From Candidatus Nitrosocosmicus sp. (GTDB lineage: Archaea; Thermoproteota; Nitrososphaeria; Nitrososphaerales; Nitrososphaeraceae): a stretch of 6,302 bases of DNA. Below, piece by piece: positions 1 through 5,264 of this stretch (its first letter is position 1; each line of letters begins with the position of its first letter). Below the pieces are notes generated by a model. That model saw only the letters and a program-made list of their open reading frames with translations, made no database searches and was not told where the DNA came from. The translations under genes were made by a program, and so were the position numbers. The stretch is from positions 1 to 6,302 of the forward strand of contig JAKDMR010000134.1 of assembly GCA_030452275.1 (NCBI GenBank). Direction: 5' to 3'.

Positions 1-160
1 CAATCAGATTAGGGAGATAAATTTTATACTGTGGTAAGAGGGTTACGTAAAGGAGATGGCTTAAGTTGACTTGCTATTATCTTTACTATTCTAAAATACT
101 TATCCCTCGAGGAATTATTCAATAAATGATACAAATTCAGAGTATGACTTACATATGTAA

Positions 161-191
161 TGTAATTATACAATCAAAAACTGTAATTATA
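161..191. repeat. Pair of 10-bp direct repeats upstream of small ORF
   Basis: The 10-mer TGTAATTATA occurs at 161-170 and again at 182-191, 21 bases start to start, which is about two helical turns. The pair lies 57-87 bases upstream of the small ORF at 248. That spacing would suit two protein dimers bound on one face of the DNA, but in AT-rich sequence a chance 10-mer pair is possible. A TATA-like ATTAAATA at 208-215 follows, about 35 bases before the ATG. The rest of 1-247 shows no open reading frame of note and no RNA gene that I can recognise. Confidence 0.3.
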
Positions 192-247
192 TATTGCTAT
201 GATAACTATTAAATACATTATCGATCTATTTTAAATCTCCGTCTCAG

Positions 248-403
248 ATGCCAAATCAATCAACAACTTCAATAAAAAACGGTCCTGTGGTTGTTGCTGA
301 TGATCAATTCATCGGAGTCAAAGGGAGCGGAGCCGATAGTAAAGCATATTCAGATGGCTATCTGTACAATGGATTGCAAAAAAAGGGTTCAAGCATCTGT
401 TAA
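248..403 (+). CDS. Small hypothetical protein, 51 aa
   Basis: An ATG-to-TAA frame of 51 codons. The product begins MPNQSTTSIKNGPVVVADD and ends KKGSSIC. Its middle is rich in Gly, Asp, Ser and Val, and the DNA is visibly richer in G and C than the flanks. That resembles true coding sequence rather than random AT-rich translation, which would be full of Ile, Lys, Asn and Phe. There is no signal peptide, membrane segment or known motif, and I do not recognise a family. A TATA-like element at 208-215 would place transcription start near 235-240, giving a very short leader, and an oligo-T tract follows at 451-471. It could be a genuine small protein or a fragment of a larger decayed gene. Confidence 0.4.
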   Translation: MPNQSTTSIKNGPVVVADDQFIGVKGSGADSKAYSDGYLYNGLQKKGSSIC

Positions 404-450
404 TCCCTCTTGACTTTTCCCGGTTTAATTGCTAAGAGGTGATTTTATCA

Positions 451-471
451 TTTGTTTCGTTTTTCTTTTCT
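451..471 (+). terminator. Oligo-T tract after small ORF
   Basis: Clustered T runs (TTTG, TTTCG, TTTTTC, TTTTC) on the + strand lie about 50 bases after the 248-403 ORF. Archaeal polymerase terminates at such tracts without needing a hairpin. The tract also separates this ORF from the converging gene remnant. Confidence 0.35.
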
Positions 472-486
472 ATATTTGGCTATAAC

Positions 487-494
487 AAAAAAAA
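487..494 (-). terminator. T8 run after DsbA-like remnant (minus strand)
   Basis: Eight consecutive A on the + strand read as T8 on the minus strand, 33 bases after the stop of the DsbA-like remnant. This fits an archaeal oligo-T terminator left from the original gene. Confidence 0.4.
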
Positions 495-526
495 TATTGA
501 TGGGGACTAGACTTCTATGGTATTAC

Positions 527-838
527 CTAGCCAACAATTGTCACAGAATTTAGGGATGGGTCAGGAACTTTCAAAGCTATTGTATCTACACCAGAAGATA
601 GAGCAATAAGAGCCTCTGCAGTGAGAGTTGAGAGTTCATCTGATGGTAAATCAAAAATAAAAAGATCCTTAATGCCAAATCTAACAATTTCAGAATCTAC
701 TTGCTTTAAAACCAAATCATCTTTAGTCTCCTGATTGAATCGAGCACTAAAATGATCTTGATAATCACCAAATTCAACTATATTTATTGGTGCATCATCT
801 TCTCCAAGTGCAGCTGCGCTTGGAGTTACTGGTGGTAG
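527..838 (-). pseudogene. DsbA-like thioredoxin-fold protein, decayed fragment
   Basis: The minus frame is open for 103 codons between a TGA at 839-841 and a TAG at 527-529. It reads LGEDDAPINIVEFGDYQ, then DHFSARFNQET, then VRFGIKDLFIFDLPSDELST. This follows the DsbA/thioredoxin_4 pattern 'G(S)xxAPVTIVEFxDYQCPFCxxF...VRxVFKDFPxxDLPSD..S..AAEA'. The CPxC catalytic pair is replaced by D-H-F-S, so no redox activity is expected. The frame lacks an ATG or GTG; the only start-like codon is a TTG at 713-715, downstream of the thioredoxin motif. No signal peptide is attached, and the frame stops soon after the 'TAEA' segment, well short of a full DsbA. Family members act outside the membrane in disulfide chemistry and are numerous in Nitrososphaerales. 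A non-catalytic derivative is conceivable, but missing start, missing cysteines and truncation together favour a pseudogene. Confidence 0.65.
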
Positions 839-841
839 TCA

Positions 842-1160
842 GATTAGATATCCATGTCTATATATCAGTGGAATTTGATTGATTGGACGAGTTGTCAGGA
901 CGTTGATTTTTCTTGACCTTTTTCAATCTAATATAATGATGATATGAAAACTCAAAAATGTTATTCAGAATTATACAGCATATCAGAACATCCATCCACC
1001 TTCCTTATAAGATACTTGTACAGCCGCTTCTTAAGATGTTGGTTCAGTCAGGACCTCGCTCTCATACAGAACATGTTCACTTTGAATCTAATAGCCGGCA
1101 TACAATAATGTAAGATACTACCAGATTTTCATATCGTCAGAGCCGTTTAATTTAAGACAA
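842..1160. other. Gene-poor stretch
   Basis: No convincing gene is visible. A 54-codon ATG frame at 944-1108 (+) exists, but its translation is rich in Cys, Trp, Tyr and Leu, it has no promoter at the right distance, and it resembles nothing I know. The opposite strand of the same stretch has short protein-like runs interrupted by TAA (1031-1033) and TGA (983-985), possibly coding sequence that has decayed beyond recognition. Confidence 0.3.
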
Positions 1161-1162
1161 GC

Positions 1163-1170
1163 TTTAAAAG
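1163..1170 (+). promoter_or_regulatory. TATA box of ABM-domain gene
   Basis: TTTAAAAG at 1163-1170 has its centre about 33 bases before the ATG at 1200. Archaeal transcription starts about 25-27 bases after the TATA centre, so the message would have a leader of only a few bases. That agrees with the absence of a Shine-Dalgarno sequence. Confidence 0.5.
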
Positions 1171-1199
1171 ATATAAAAATTAAATAAATTGAAGTAAAA

Positions 1200-1511
1200 A
1201 TGTCTAGTCAAAACAATCAAGTAAGAGTAATAGTTTTGATCAATGCAAAGGAAGGAAAAAAACAAGAGTTATTAGATCTATTTATGCCATTAGTAAACCC
1301 CCCAAGAAAGCGCGAAGGTAATGTTACTTATACTTTTAACGCATCGATCGAAGAGCCTAATGAATTATTATTTGATGAAGTGTGGGAAAGCAAAGAAGCA
1401 TACGATAAACACTACAACAACCAAGAATCAGTAGATTTGAGGGCCAAAGTTCAAGATTTGGTTTCAAAGCCGATTGAATTTAAAGTATATAGCGAAATTA
1501 CAGGTTCCTAA
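1200..1511 (+). CDS. ABM-domain (antibiotic biosynthesis monooxygenase-like) protein
   Basis: The product has 103 residues, the normal size for a single-domain ABM/YgiN-like ferredoxin-fold protein. A first strand VRVIVLINAKEG (8-19) leads into a helix (20-32), then REGNVTYTF (38-46), then LLFDEVWESKEAYDKH (56-71), where the 'xxExWxSxEAYDxH' block is the family hallmark. A helix with DLRAKVQDLVSKP (79-91) and a last strand FKVYSEI (94-100) complete the fold. Members usually form dimers; known activities include quinol oxidation and haem or polyketide chemistry, but many have no assigned substrate, so the reaction here is not predictable. It is probably cytosolic, since no signal peptide is seen. 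The ATG is preferred because a TATA box lies about 33 bases upstream and the first strand starts at residue 8. It stands alone, and a T-rich stretch follows the stop. Confidence 0.88.
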   Translation: MSSQNNQVRVIVLINAKEGKKQELLDLFMPLVNPPRKREGNVTYTFNASIEEPNELLFDEVWESKEAYDKHYNNQESVDLRAKVQDLVSKPIEFKVYSEITGS

Positions 1512-1532
1512 TTTTGTTTGATCCCCATTTTT
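1512..1532 (+). terminator. T-rich stretch after ABM-domain gene
   Basis: Directly after the TAA the + strand reads ATTTTG, TTTG, then ATTTTT, a weak archaeal oligo-T terminator. No hairpin is evident. Confidence 0.3.
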
Positions 1533-1896
1533 ATAACTAAACTGTCTAGCCTCGATCAGTCACAAATTTAATTTTCAAAAGTAGATCTAATATCACTATC
1601 TTGATAGGTTTAAAACATCATGTATCGATAGACATGCTTTAATGTAGTTACTGTTCGCGTTTAAACATCACTTTAAAGCCACAATGAAGTAAGACAATCA
1701 TACACATTTTAAAATAAGCGTTAAGAAAAACTACTCCCGACTAACACGATTTTTACTCTGATATTGTGCTATCTGATACACAATTTCAGAAAATCATAAT
1801 TATTAATTGAAACCTAGGTTAATAATGTTGGAAACCTCCATAAATTGATCCTGTATTGGTTCTAGAAAGGCCAATTATCTACTTGGATCAATATAG
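1533..1896. other. Non-coding stretch with short palindromes
   Basis: No reading frame or RNA gene is supported here. Two short palindromic elements stand out. One is CATGTATCGATAGACATG at 1619-1636, which has CATGT/ACATG arms around ATCGAT. The other is the perfect 10-mer AACCTAGGTT at 1811-1820, flanked by ATTATTAA on the left and AATAAT on the right. Either may be a protein-binding site or a chance feature. Confidence 0.25.
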
Positions 1897-1910
1897 AAAA
1901 AAGAGAAAAG
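1897..1910 (-). terminator. Oligo-T terminator of secreted-protein pseudogene
   Basis: On the minus strand, T-rich sequence made of TTTTCTC and TTTTTTCT begins about 15 bases after the TAA of the secreted-protein pseudogene. It looks like a typical archaeal termination tract. Confidence 0.45.
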
Positions 1911-1924
1911 GCGGGTTTATTCTT

Positions 1925-2507
1925 TTATCTTAACTCCCAAACACTAGCAGATGTATTTCCTTCACTATCTACTTCAAAATCAAAGAATCCCACTCTGTTA
2001 TTTAGGTAGGATAATTCTCCTGTAGATGATGTATGAAAGAATAATGAACTTTCAAATCTAACATCGCCTTCTGGGTTTGTAATGCCTACGCCTTCTGCCG
2101 TTCAAGTTACCATATCTTCATCTACTGTAGTAGATATTCCATCTCCTTCTCCATGTACAAAACCGTTAGTGTAGAGTGTTGCCCAATATGTGCCAAGGTC
2201 ACGTGCCGGCATGTCACCAAGTATAGTTTGGTTCGCAACAAATGTTGATTCAATTTTTGGATGAGGATGAACTTCAAGAACTCTGATTTGTGATTTTACC
2301 TTGTTCTTCTATGATTAATACTATTTGAGGATGAAAACTTGATTGTTGTTCCTGATCCGTTGCTAAGGTTATGTTATTATTGTTTGTGGTGGGAGAGGAG
2401 GAGGTAGTAGTATCTGTCTGAGCAAATACCGTATCTACATTATTCTCAAATAAATTAAGTCCAGCAACTGTCAACATGGTTACACCTAAGGCACGGTAGC
2501 TTGACAT
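1925..2507 (-). pseudogene. Secreted protein of unknown function, broken by frameshift and TGA
   Basis: The gene starts at ATG 2505-2507 with a signal peptide (SSYRALGVTMLTVAGLNLF ... VFAQ, about residues 1-30) and a Ser/Thr/Asn-rich linker. That frame dies at a TGA (2274-2276). Protein-like coding resumes one frame over, from about 2299, as SQIRVLEVHPHPKIESTF, then GDMPARDLGTYWATLYTNG, VHGEGDGISTTVDED, FFHTSSTGELSYLNN and VGFFDFEVDSEGN, ending WELR at the TAA 1925-1927. The shift lies between 2277 and 2308, with an A4 run (2294-2297, minus) a likely place. The second frame also has an in-frame TGA at 2102-2104, in 'VT(stop)TAEG', where a Trp codon is the likely ancestor. Repaired, it would encode about 193 residues. 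The repeated 'GxGxG(V/I)' and 'YLNNxVGxFxFEVDxEGN' style resembles secreted proteins seen widely in Nitrososphaeria without known function (from memory). Two independent lesions argue for a pseudogene. Confidence 0.7.
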
Positions 2508-2597
2508 ATACCATCAACCTGGTCCTAGATCTGTTGGAAAAATTATCTCAATATTGTGGACGGATCGATTGTTGGTAGAATTAAGGTGTTTTGTACG

Positions 2598-2612
2598 TAA
2601 TTTTATAAATTA
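2598..2612. promoter_or_regulatory. AT-rich shared promoter region with TATA elements
   Basis: The stretch AATTTTATAAATTAA at 2598-2612 contains a TATA element readable on both strands. On the + strand it lies about 30 bases before the ATG at 2638, ideal for a leaderless message. On the minus strand it lies about 95 bases before the ATG of the secreted-protein pseudogene, which would require a leader of some 60-70 bases. Confidence 0.4.
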
Positions 2613-2637
2613 ATTAATTTTGTATTTTTGAAAAACC

Positions 2638-2793
2638 ATGGATTCAGGAAAAACAGAAGACCCGGGGGTAAATTTTCTTAACACTTTTGACCACCGACGA
2701 AATTTAAAAGCCTGTTACTTGTTACCATCTATATATCCTAATCATATTTACAATACGTATGAGCTTGGAACATTGATTTGGTCTAAAATATAA
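2638..2793 (+). CDS. Possible small leaderless ORF, 51 aa
   Basis: An ATG-to-TAA frame of 51 codons. The product begins MDSGKTEDPGVNFLNTFDH and ends LGTLIWSKI. The main support is position: a strong TATA element centred near 2605 sits at the right distance for transcription to start a few bases before the ATG. The sequence has no signal peptide, membrane segment or recognised motif, and I know no family for it. A chance frame is quite possible, as the C-terminal half (Tyr, Ile, Asn and Leu rich) looks like translated AT-rich DNA. Confidence 0.25.
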   Translation: MDSGKTEDPGVNFLNTFDHRRNLKACYLLPSIYPNHIYNTYELGTLIWSKI

Positions 2794-2980
2794 TTCTATA
2801 ATATCAATCTTCCAAAGAGAATTCATATCAAAAGATAATGAGTATGCCTACCTAATACTTTGAGAATATCGATGGAACTGTTATCAAATATGTTAATGAT
2901 TGACCATATGTCCCCATTATGACATCCCTAACATATTCCCATCGTCCTATAGTACAATCTGAATCTTGATCTTTACCATT
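2794..2980. other. Short non-coding stretch
   Basis: No frame longer than a few codons and no RNA gene are recognisable. There is no clear oligo-T tract on the minus strand after the secreted-protein gene that ends at 2981. Confidence 0.3.
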
Positions 2981-3377
2981 TTACTTCTGTCGTGGTTTAT
3001 CTTCAATAACTTTCCCTGGTTCCTGTCCATCTTGTTCCTGTGGCTTGTCTGCCACTACTTTTTCTTCTAATACTGACGATTCTGGTGCTTTGGCTTCTTT
3101 AAGTGGTAATGAACCGAAAATCCCTGAGTAAATACTATTGTAATTGCTCTCCGCATTATTTAATTTCCCCGCACTCTCGGGACTAAGTTCTTCCTGCAAG
3201 TATTGCAGAGCCCTTAACTTCATCTCAAAGAGAAGAACACCCTTTTCCCAATGTACTAATGTCAAAATTGGGATCTGCAAATACTGTACCTGGTATTGAT
3301 GTCCGTAAGAGCATAGCAAAACCAAACAGGTATGCAGTTAGTATTGCAATTGACTTTATATTATATAGTTTTTTCAA
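2981..3377 (-). pseudogene. Small secreted protein, single-base frameshift
   Basis: Two minus-strand frames join into one sensible protein of about 131 residues. The first starts at TTG 3375-3377 and reads MKKLYNIKSIAILTAYLFG, then FAMLLRTSIPGTVFADPNF and DISTLGKG. That is a textbook signal peptide: a Lys-rich start, a hydrophobic core and a 'VFA' end near residue 34. The second gives LLFEMKLRALQYLQEELSP, then NNAESNYNSIYSGIFG and a Pro/Glu/Lys/Gln-rich hydrophilic tail to the TAA at 2981-2983. The frames meet at a GGG run (minus, 3240-3242); removing one G restores 'LGKGVLLFEMK'. The unshifted frame opening at 3325 has no signal peptide and is not credible as the native start. The gene begins 18 bases after the methyltransferase stop, so the two may be co-transcribed. 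No family is recognised. If the extra G is a sequencing error, the gene is intact. Confidence 0.6.
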
Positions 3378-3395
3378 TTTATATCACTCAATATT

Positions 3396-4238
3396 TTATT
3401 TTCTTGCTATGGTTAATAGGTAACCCAGTCTTATGCCATTATCAACTACGTATGGATCTATCGCTTTTAGAAAATCATTTCTAAGCGATTCAACCTTGCT
3501 AGGATCACCTAGGTTATCTAATACTGTAATGACCTTAATTAGAGGACCATATCTTGTGCTCATACGATCCCAAAAGTGATTTGGACTGAGTATAGAGAAT
3601 ATCAGGCTCCCTCGATCAAAGTACAATTCTGAAACGCCGGATAGCCGTTCTTGTACCACATCCGGATTACCCCAAAGTATGGGAGATGGAGGGGCTTGAG
3701 GATTCTTTGGCAAATGTTTTGCAGTTACTCTAAACAAGGATCCTATAGCAAGCTCGGGTGGCCAAGTAGCGAATCCAATTCTACCTCCTTTCTTTGTTAC
3801 TCTAATCAATTCTTTAGCAGCTAATTCGGGTCGAGATGCAAACATGTGACCAAATGTAGATAGAACCACGTCGAAGGTCTCATCTTCAAATGGAAGATTT
3901 TGAGCATCTCCTTCCCTCCACTCTATCCCACTAACATGAGCAATTCTTTCTTCTTCTTTTGCAATTTCCAACAGTTCAGTTGTATTGTCAAGTCCTATTA
4001 CATTTGCACCTCTTCGACGTGCGGTAATTGCAGTGTTACCATTTCCACAGGCCACATCTAAAACTGATTCACCAGGTTGAATCTTGACTAGATCGATTAG
4101 ATGTGAAGACGCGGGAGGAAGCATAGTGGATACGGTGCGATAGTCACCTAACTTCCAGACATTTTCTATTTTGATTGTGTCTTGTGTCTCTTTGCCAATT
4201 AATGTGGTTTGTTCACTTATTTGATTTATTTTTTCCAT
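3396..4238 (-). CDS. Class I SAM-dependent methyltransferase
   Basis: The 280-residue product has the Rossmann-type methyltransferase core. Motif I VLDVACGNGNTA (59-70) binds SAM. The acidic end of strand 2 is VIGLDNT (80-86, D84 for the ribose hydroxyls). REGDAQNLPFEDETFDVV (108-125) contains motif II and the UbiE-like 'GDAxxLPFxDxxFDVV' signature. It is followed by STFGHMF (127-133) and RVTKKGGRIGFATW, motif III. The C-terminal 120 residues form a substrate-binding cap with no motif I can assign. The core matches Methyltransf_11/25 proteins that methylate small molecules or lipoquinones; the substrate is unknown. It is probably cytosolic. The ATG at 4236-4238 lies about 27 bases from a minus-strand TATA box, so the message is probably leaderless. 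It is divergent from a ribbon-helix-helix regulator and shares its repeat-bearing promoter region, suggesting joint control. Confidence 0.9.
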   Translation of the reverse strand: MEKINQISEQTTLIGKETQDTIKIENVWKLGDYRTVSTMLPPASSHLIDLVKIQPGESVLDVACGNGNTAITARRRGANVIGLDNTTELLEIAKEEERIAHVSGIEWREGDAQNLPFEDETFDVVLSTFGHMFASRPELAAKELIRVTKKGGRIGFATWPPELAIGSLFRVTAKHLPKNPQAPPSPILWGNPDVVQERLSGVSELYFDRGSLIFSILSPNHFWDRMSTRYGPLIKVITVLDNLGDPSKVESLRNDFLKAIDPYVVDNGIRLGYLLTIARK

Positions 4239-4244
4239 GGATTC

Positions 4245-4305
4245 GATACCACGATATCAGTTATATAAACCTTTCATATATAGATATCACGATATCACTT
4301 ATATA
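4245..4305. promoter_or_regulatory. Twin operator: two 23-bp direct repeats of tandem 8-bp boxes
   Basis: Bases 4245-4267 and 4283-4305 match at 21 of 23 positions, 38 bases start to start. Each copy starts with two adjacent 8-bp boxes: GATACCAC (4245-4252) and GATATCAG (4253-4260), then GATATCAC (4283-4290) and GATATCAC (4291-4298). Each pair is followed by TTATATA. GATATC is itself a palindrome, so every box is nearly symmetric. Ribbon-helix-helix proteins such as MetJ bind adjacent 8-bp boxes of this kind, one dimer per box, and the gene beside it encodes such a protein. By position, copy 1 would cover the start-site side of the methyltransferase promoter, and copy 2 would cover the upstream side of the regulator's TATA box. 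Binding could therefore repress both; this is inference. Confidence 0.65.
4261..4270 (-). promoter_or_regulatory. TATA box of methyltransferase gene
   Basis: On the minus strand the sequence GTTTATATAA (4270 down to 4261) is a near-ideal archaeal TATA element. Its centre is about 27 bases from the ATG of the methyltransferase, so transcription should begin at or next to the start codon. Confidence 0.6.
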
Positions 4306-4306
4306 T
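4299..4306 (+). promoter_or_regulatory. TATA box of ribbon-helix-helix regulator gene
   Basis: TTATATAT at 4299-4306 lies about 31 bases before the ATG at 4334, predicting a leader of a few bases. It directly abuts the second GATATCAC pair, so a bound repressor would block access of TBP and TFB. Confidence 0.55.
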
Positions 4307-4333
4307 GGTATATTGTATAATAATGTTATAGTA

Positions 4334-4993
4334 ATGCCTCACAACTTAATAATACGCGGCTTTGATAATGATACGCATTCTCAATTAGGGGACATTTCAA
4401 GACAAAAGAATGTTTCTATGAACTCCATCATCAAAGATGCAGTTGATCAGTGGTTGAAGAAACAAAGAGAGAGACCAAAACGACACCATCTTCTTATCTA
4501 TGATAATGAGGATGATTTAAAAAGATTGTTAAGAACAATAGATAAATTTGCCAAGGAAGCCGAATGGCACAGATGCTTTATTTCGTCATCCAATTCTGCT
4601 ATTACCGAATTTTTAGAAAAGTTAGACTGGGTTGACGAATTAACAGTACCGTTTGAGCCATCACAAAAAGATGTAATGAAATACTTCAACAGCATACTGC
4701 AAAATGTTATTAAAAATTCAAAAAATATAGAGTTATGCTGTGTTGACTTTCTTATTAACGACATATTCAAATCTTCGATGAAAGAAGCAATAAAGCTTGA
4801 AAAGGCATACGATGAAAATAGATTAGAAGGACTCGTGTTCTGTGCCTACAGAATAGATGATCTACTAAAAACAGCTATTACAGGTATGATAGAGGTATTT
4901 GATTTGCATGAACAAATATTTATTCTCAAAGGAGACCAGATATACAAGGTACATTGTAACAGAGAAAGCGTACATAAACTATTTTTAAGTTGA
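4334..4993 (+). CDS. Ribbon-helix-helix regulator with uncharacterised C-terminal domain
   Basis: The ATG at 4334 gives 219 residues and starts right at the DNA-binding domain. The frame stays open further upstream, but that would add a hydrophobic, AT-derived leader running across the promoter, so the longer start is rejected. Residues 1-44 (MPHNLIIRGFDNDTHSQLGD, then ISRQKNVSMNSIIKDAVDQW) fit the ribbon-helix-helix fold: a beta strand NLIIRG, helix A DTHSQLGDISRQK, the 'VSMNSII' turn and helix B. A basic linker (KKQRERPKRHH) leads to a domain of about 165 residues starting HHLLIYDNEDDLKRLL. It contains NIELCCVDFLINDIF, then EGLVFCAYRID and FDLHEQIFILKGDQIYK, alternating strands and helices suggestive of an alpha/beta sensory fold. 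A distant likeness to MEDS-type sensor domains is possible but unproven. It probably acts as a repressor, with the tandem-box repeats just upstream as its operator. It is divergent from the methyltransferase. Confidence 0.8.
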   Translation: MPHNLIIRGFDNDTHSQLGDISRQKNVSMNSIIKDAVDQWLKKQRERPKRHHLLIYDNEDDLKRLLRTIDKFAKEAEWHRCFISSSNSAITEFLEKLDWVDELTVPFEPSQKDVMKYFNSILQNVIKNSKNIELCCVDFLINDIFKSSMKEAIKLEKAYDENRLEGLVFCAYRIDDLLKTAITGMIEVFDLHEQIFILKGDQIYKVHCNRESVHKLFLS

Positions 4994-5264
4994 TTGCAGA
5001 CTCGGATAAGTAATACACAAAATGGTGAAATTTCATTGGGATAGGAAATCATTATTAGAAAATCTCCGATTATATCGACCATTTATAGTATTGAAGTAAA
5101 CAAACAGTAAATAATTGAGCGTGGGACATAATCCCCAACAAATGAAGCTAGTCTTATAGAGTATCATATTTTGCTTGAAACAGATATTATATACAACACT
5201 AGTAACAAATAGTTCATCATCCATTCTAATTAGCATTTTGTATCTGATTGGATTGATTGATTGA
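4994..5264. other. Non-coding stretch before transposase remnant
   Basis: No gene is supported. Minus-strand frames here start with weak codons, overlap the regulator gene or the transposase remnant, and translate to unrelated low-quality sequence. A GATT microsatellite-like run lies at 5246-5265: one GATT, a G, then three GATT copies and GAT. It ends exactly where transposase homology begins. No convincing terminal inverted repeat or target duplication was found. Confidence 0.3.

Noticed and set aside
983..1078. Protein-like run on the minus strand (SEHVLYESEVLTEPTS, then EAAVQVSYKEGGW)
   Set aside because: Interrupted by TAA and TGA within 32 codons and not matched to any family I know. 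Too weak to call a pseudogene.
944..1108. 54-codon ATG frame on the + strand
   Set aside because: No promoter at a suitable distance, no motif, and composition rich in Cys, Trp, Tyr and Leu. More likely a chance frame across decayed sequence.
2274..2311. Programmed frameshift in the secreted-protein gene
   Set aside because: No slippery heptamer, and the downstream frame also contains an in-frame TGA, so a simple pseudogene or a sequence error is more likely.
4245..4305. CRISPR-like array
   Set aside because: Only two repeat copies with a 15-base gap, inside a divergent promoter; operator architecture explains them better.
4175..4333. N-terminal extension of the regulator gene upstream of 4334
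   Set aside because: It runs through the promoter and the methyltransferase 5' end and translates to hydrophobic AT-derived residues, whereas the ribbon-helix-helix domain begins exactly at the 4334 ATG.
4498..4770. 90-codon minus-strand frame
   Set aside because: Antisense shadow lying wholly inside the regulator gene, with no protein-like features.
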